From Limnochorda sp. L945t (GTDB lineage: Bacteria; Bacillota; Limnochordia; Limnochordales; Geochordaceae), in assembly GCF_035593305.1 (NCBI RefSeq), contig NZ_CP141615.1, positions 2,077,722-2,141,721 on the forward strand: 64,000 nucleotides of DNA, given 5' to 3'. Made by a program: the position numbers and the translations under genes. Below are positions 62,274 to 64,000 of the stretch, in pieces (position 1 is the stretch's first letter; every line of letters begins with the position of its first letter). The notes below the pieces were generated by a model that was given only the letters and a program-made list of their open reading frames with translations, was not told the origin of the DNA and did not search any database.

Positions 62274-64000
62274 TCAAGTACGCTGAAGCCCCGTCACGGC
62301 GGGGCTCCCCGCCCGCCTCGGCAGGCGGGCCGTGTAATCCTGCAGGGCCACCGGGCTCGGTACCTCCCCGGCCTGCAGCGCCACCAGGGCCTCGGCCAGC
62401 GCCCCGGCGAGATCCAGCGACGTGAAGCACGGCACCTTGAACTCCACCGCGGCCCGGCGCAGCTTGAAACCGCTCCGCTGCGGGATCCGACCTCGGGTCG
62501 GCGTGTTGACCACCAGGTCGACCTGTCCCGCCCGTACCAGATCCACCACGTCGGGGTGGCCTTCGCCGATCTTGTGGACGAAGTCGGCAGGGATGCCCTG
62601 CGCCTCCAGGAACCGGCGAGTCCCCTCCGTCGCCACGATGCGGTATCCCGCCTCCACCAGCCTTCGCACGATGGGCAGCGCCTCTTCCTTGTCCTTGTCG
62701 GCCAGCGTGACGAGCGCCTTGCCACCCGAGGCCCGCACCTGCAGCCCCGCCGCCACCAGCGCCTTGTACAGCGCCCACGGGTAGGTCCCGTTGAGGCCCA
62801 GCACCTCGCCCGTCGACTTCATCTCGGGCCCCAGGAAGACGTCCACGTCGTCCAGCTTGTCGAAGGAGAAGACCGGCGCCTTGACCGCCACGTAGGGAGG
62901 CGGCGTATCGGGGCCGTAGATCAGCCCGTCGGGCCATCCCAGGCGCTCCAGGCTCTCGCCCATGATGACCTGGGTGGCAAGCGCCACCAGCGGCACGCCG
63001 GTCACCTTGCTGATGAACGGCACCGTGCGGCTCGCACGGGGGTTGGCCTCCAGCACGTAGATGCGGCCCTGGCTGATGACGAACTGCACGTTGAGCAACC
63101 CCCGCACGCCCAGCGCCAGCGCCAGCTCCCGGGTGTGAGCCGCGATGGCCGACGCCTGCTCGGGCGTGACGTGGACCGGGGGAAAGACGGCGGTGGAATC
63201 GCCCGAGTGGATCCCGGCCCGCTCGATGTGCTCCATGATGGCGGGGATCACGACCCGGGTGCCGTCGGAGACCGCGTCCACCTCGATCTCCCGGCCCGGC
63301 AGGTAGCGGTCGAGGAGCACCGGGTGGTCGGGGCTGACCCGGACCGCCATCTGCATGTACTCCAGGAGTTCGTCCTCGCTGTGGCAGATCTCCATGGCGC
63401 GGCCGCCGAGGACGTACGAGGGCCGGACCATGAGCGGATAGCCGATCTTGTTGGCGACCCCCAGGGCTTCCTCCACGCTGGAGGCGCTGGCTCCCTCTGC
63501 CTGGGCGATGCCGAGGGCCGCCACGAGCTCGGCGAAGCGCCGGCGGTCCTCGGCCAGGTCGATGGCCTCCGCGCTGGTGCCCAGCACCGGCACCCCCGCC
63601 TCGGAGAGCGGCTTGGCCAGGTTGATGGCCGTCTGCCCTCCGAACTGCACGATGACGCCGAGCGCCCGCTCCCGGCGCACCACCTCCAGCACGTCCTCCA
63701 GGGTCAGCGGCTCGAAGTAGAGGCGATCCGAGGTGTCGAAGTCGGTGCTGACCGTCTCGGGGTTGTTGTTGACGATGACCGCCTCGTACCCCAGGCGCTG
63801 CAAGGCCCAGACCGAGTGCACCGAGCAGTAGTCGAACTCGATCCCCTGCCCGATCCGGATGGGCCCGGCGCCCAACACGACGACGCGGGGCCGGCGCCCC
63901 TCGCTCACCTCGTCCTCCTGTTCGTAGGTGGAGTAGAAGTACCCCGTGCGGGCCTCGAACTCTGCGGCGCACGTGTCGACGCTCTTGAAAACGGGCCGTA
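62274..64000 (-). CDS. carB: Carbamoyl-phosphate synthase large subunit (C-terminal half; runs off right edge)
   Basis: Makes carbamoyl phosphate for arginine and pyrimidines. The window holds the last about 575 codons; the frame is open to the edge ([20 protein letters not shown]). [20 protein letters not shown] opens the second synthetase half, with the ATP-grasp residues [36 protein letters not shown] and [16 protein letters not shown]. The last about 140 residues form the MGS allosteric domain ([30 protein letters not shown]). Position beside argG and argH suggests an arginine-linked copy, but whether a separate pyrimidine copy exists cannot be seen. Confidence 0.97.
   Translation of the reverse strand, partial: RPVFKSVDTCAAEFEARTGYFYSTYEQEDEVSEGRRPRVVVLGAGPIRIGQGIEFDYCSVHSVWALQRLGYEAVIVNNNPETVSTDFDTSDRLYFEPLTLEDVLEVVRRERALGVIVQFGGQTAINLAKPLSEAGVPVLGTSAEAIDLAEDRRRFAELVAALGIAQAEGASASSVEEALGVANKIGYPLMVRPSYVLGGRAMEICHSEDELLEYMQMAVRVSPDHPVLLDRYLPGREIEVDAVSDGTRVVIPAIMEHIERAGIHSGDSTAVFPPVHVTPEQASAIAAHTRELALALGVRGLLNVQFVISQGRIYVLEANPRASRTVPFISKVTGVPLVALATQVIMGESLERLGWPDGLIYGPDTPPPYVAVKAPVFSFDKLDDVDVFLGPEMKSTGEVLGLNGTYPWALYKALVAAGLQVRASGGKALVTLADKDKEEALPIVRRLVEAGYRIVATEGTRRFLEAQGIPADFVHKIGEGHPDVVDLVRAGQVDLVVNTPTRGRIPQRSGFKLRRAAVEFKVPCFTSLDLAGALAEALVALQAGEVPSPVALQDYTARLPRRAGSPAVTGLQRT

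Overview
The window is a very G+C-rich bacterial chromosome segment packed with housekeeping biosynthesis genes. It fits an endospore-forming, high-G+C member of the Bacillota (something in the neighbourhood of Limnochordia, Symbiobacteriia or Thermaerobacter; this placement is inference). The reasons are an alpha/beta-type small acid-soluble spore protein, a MerR-type GlnR paired with glnA, a glmS self-cleaving ribozyme, a T-box leader in front of ilvB, the short HisG plus HisZ pair, and an OppABCDF-type peptide transporter. Start codons are often GTG or TTG, and many neighbouring genes overlap by ATGA or GTGA, so translation is probably coupled along long operons. No rRNA, tRNA, CRISPR array, transposase or phage gene was seen.

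Layout. 1-12.5 kb (minus strand): a UgpB-like sugar binding protein and two permeases lead directly into hisZ, then a tiny rubredoxin-like protein, then hisG-D-B-H-A-F-IE, and finally a PcrA/UvrD helicase cut by the left edge. 12.6-18.6 kb (minus): alr, glnR, glnA, moaC, hpt, guaA, with a well-formed promoter and GlnR-box-like site before glnR. 18.6-20.3 kb (plus): birA-bioY for biotin. 20.2-27.8 kb (minus): a GH13 amylase, glmM, the glmS ribozyme, glmS, acpS and nnrE/D. 28.1-34.8 kb (plus): an M42 aminopeptidase with a textbook terminator, then a three-gene carbohydrate cluster (nucleotidyltransferase with a degenerate phosphomannomutase domain, GT4 glycosyltransferase, GH57 hydrolase). 34.9-37.9 kb (plus): a 7TM NarL-type sensor kinase, its DNA-binding regulator and a 7TM membrane protein. 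38.3-44.1 kb (plus): a five-gene oligopeptide ABC transporter. 44.2-47.7 kb (minus): the spore protein, phoU, phoR and phoB. 47.6-59 kb (minus): one large amino-acid operon ilvB-ilvN-ilvC-aminotransferase-serA-leuA-leuC-leuD-leuB running into phoB, headed by a promoter and a T-box leader. 59-64 kb (minus): a flavodoxin-like protein, argH, argG and the C-terminal half of carB running off the right edge.

The most unusual object is the peptide-binding protein at 38254-39942. Its two OppA halves are in swapped order: a signal peptide is followed by what is normally the C-terminal about 160 residues, and then by what is normally the N-terminal about 365 residues. The protein ends exactly where its first half would begin. 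This looks like a naturally circularly permuted substrate-binding protein. Second in interest is the nucleotidyltransferase fusion whose phosphomannomutase-like half has lost every catalytic loop. Third are the regulatory RNAs: a clear glmS ribozyme and a T-box with a candidate leucine specifier that may govern branched-chain amino acid and serine synthesis together.

The left-edge helicase and right-edge carB are partial. Functional calls rest on motif recognition by eye; no database search was run.
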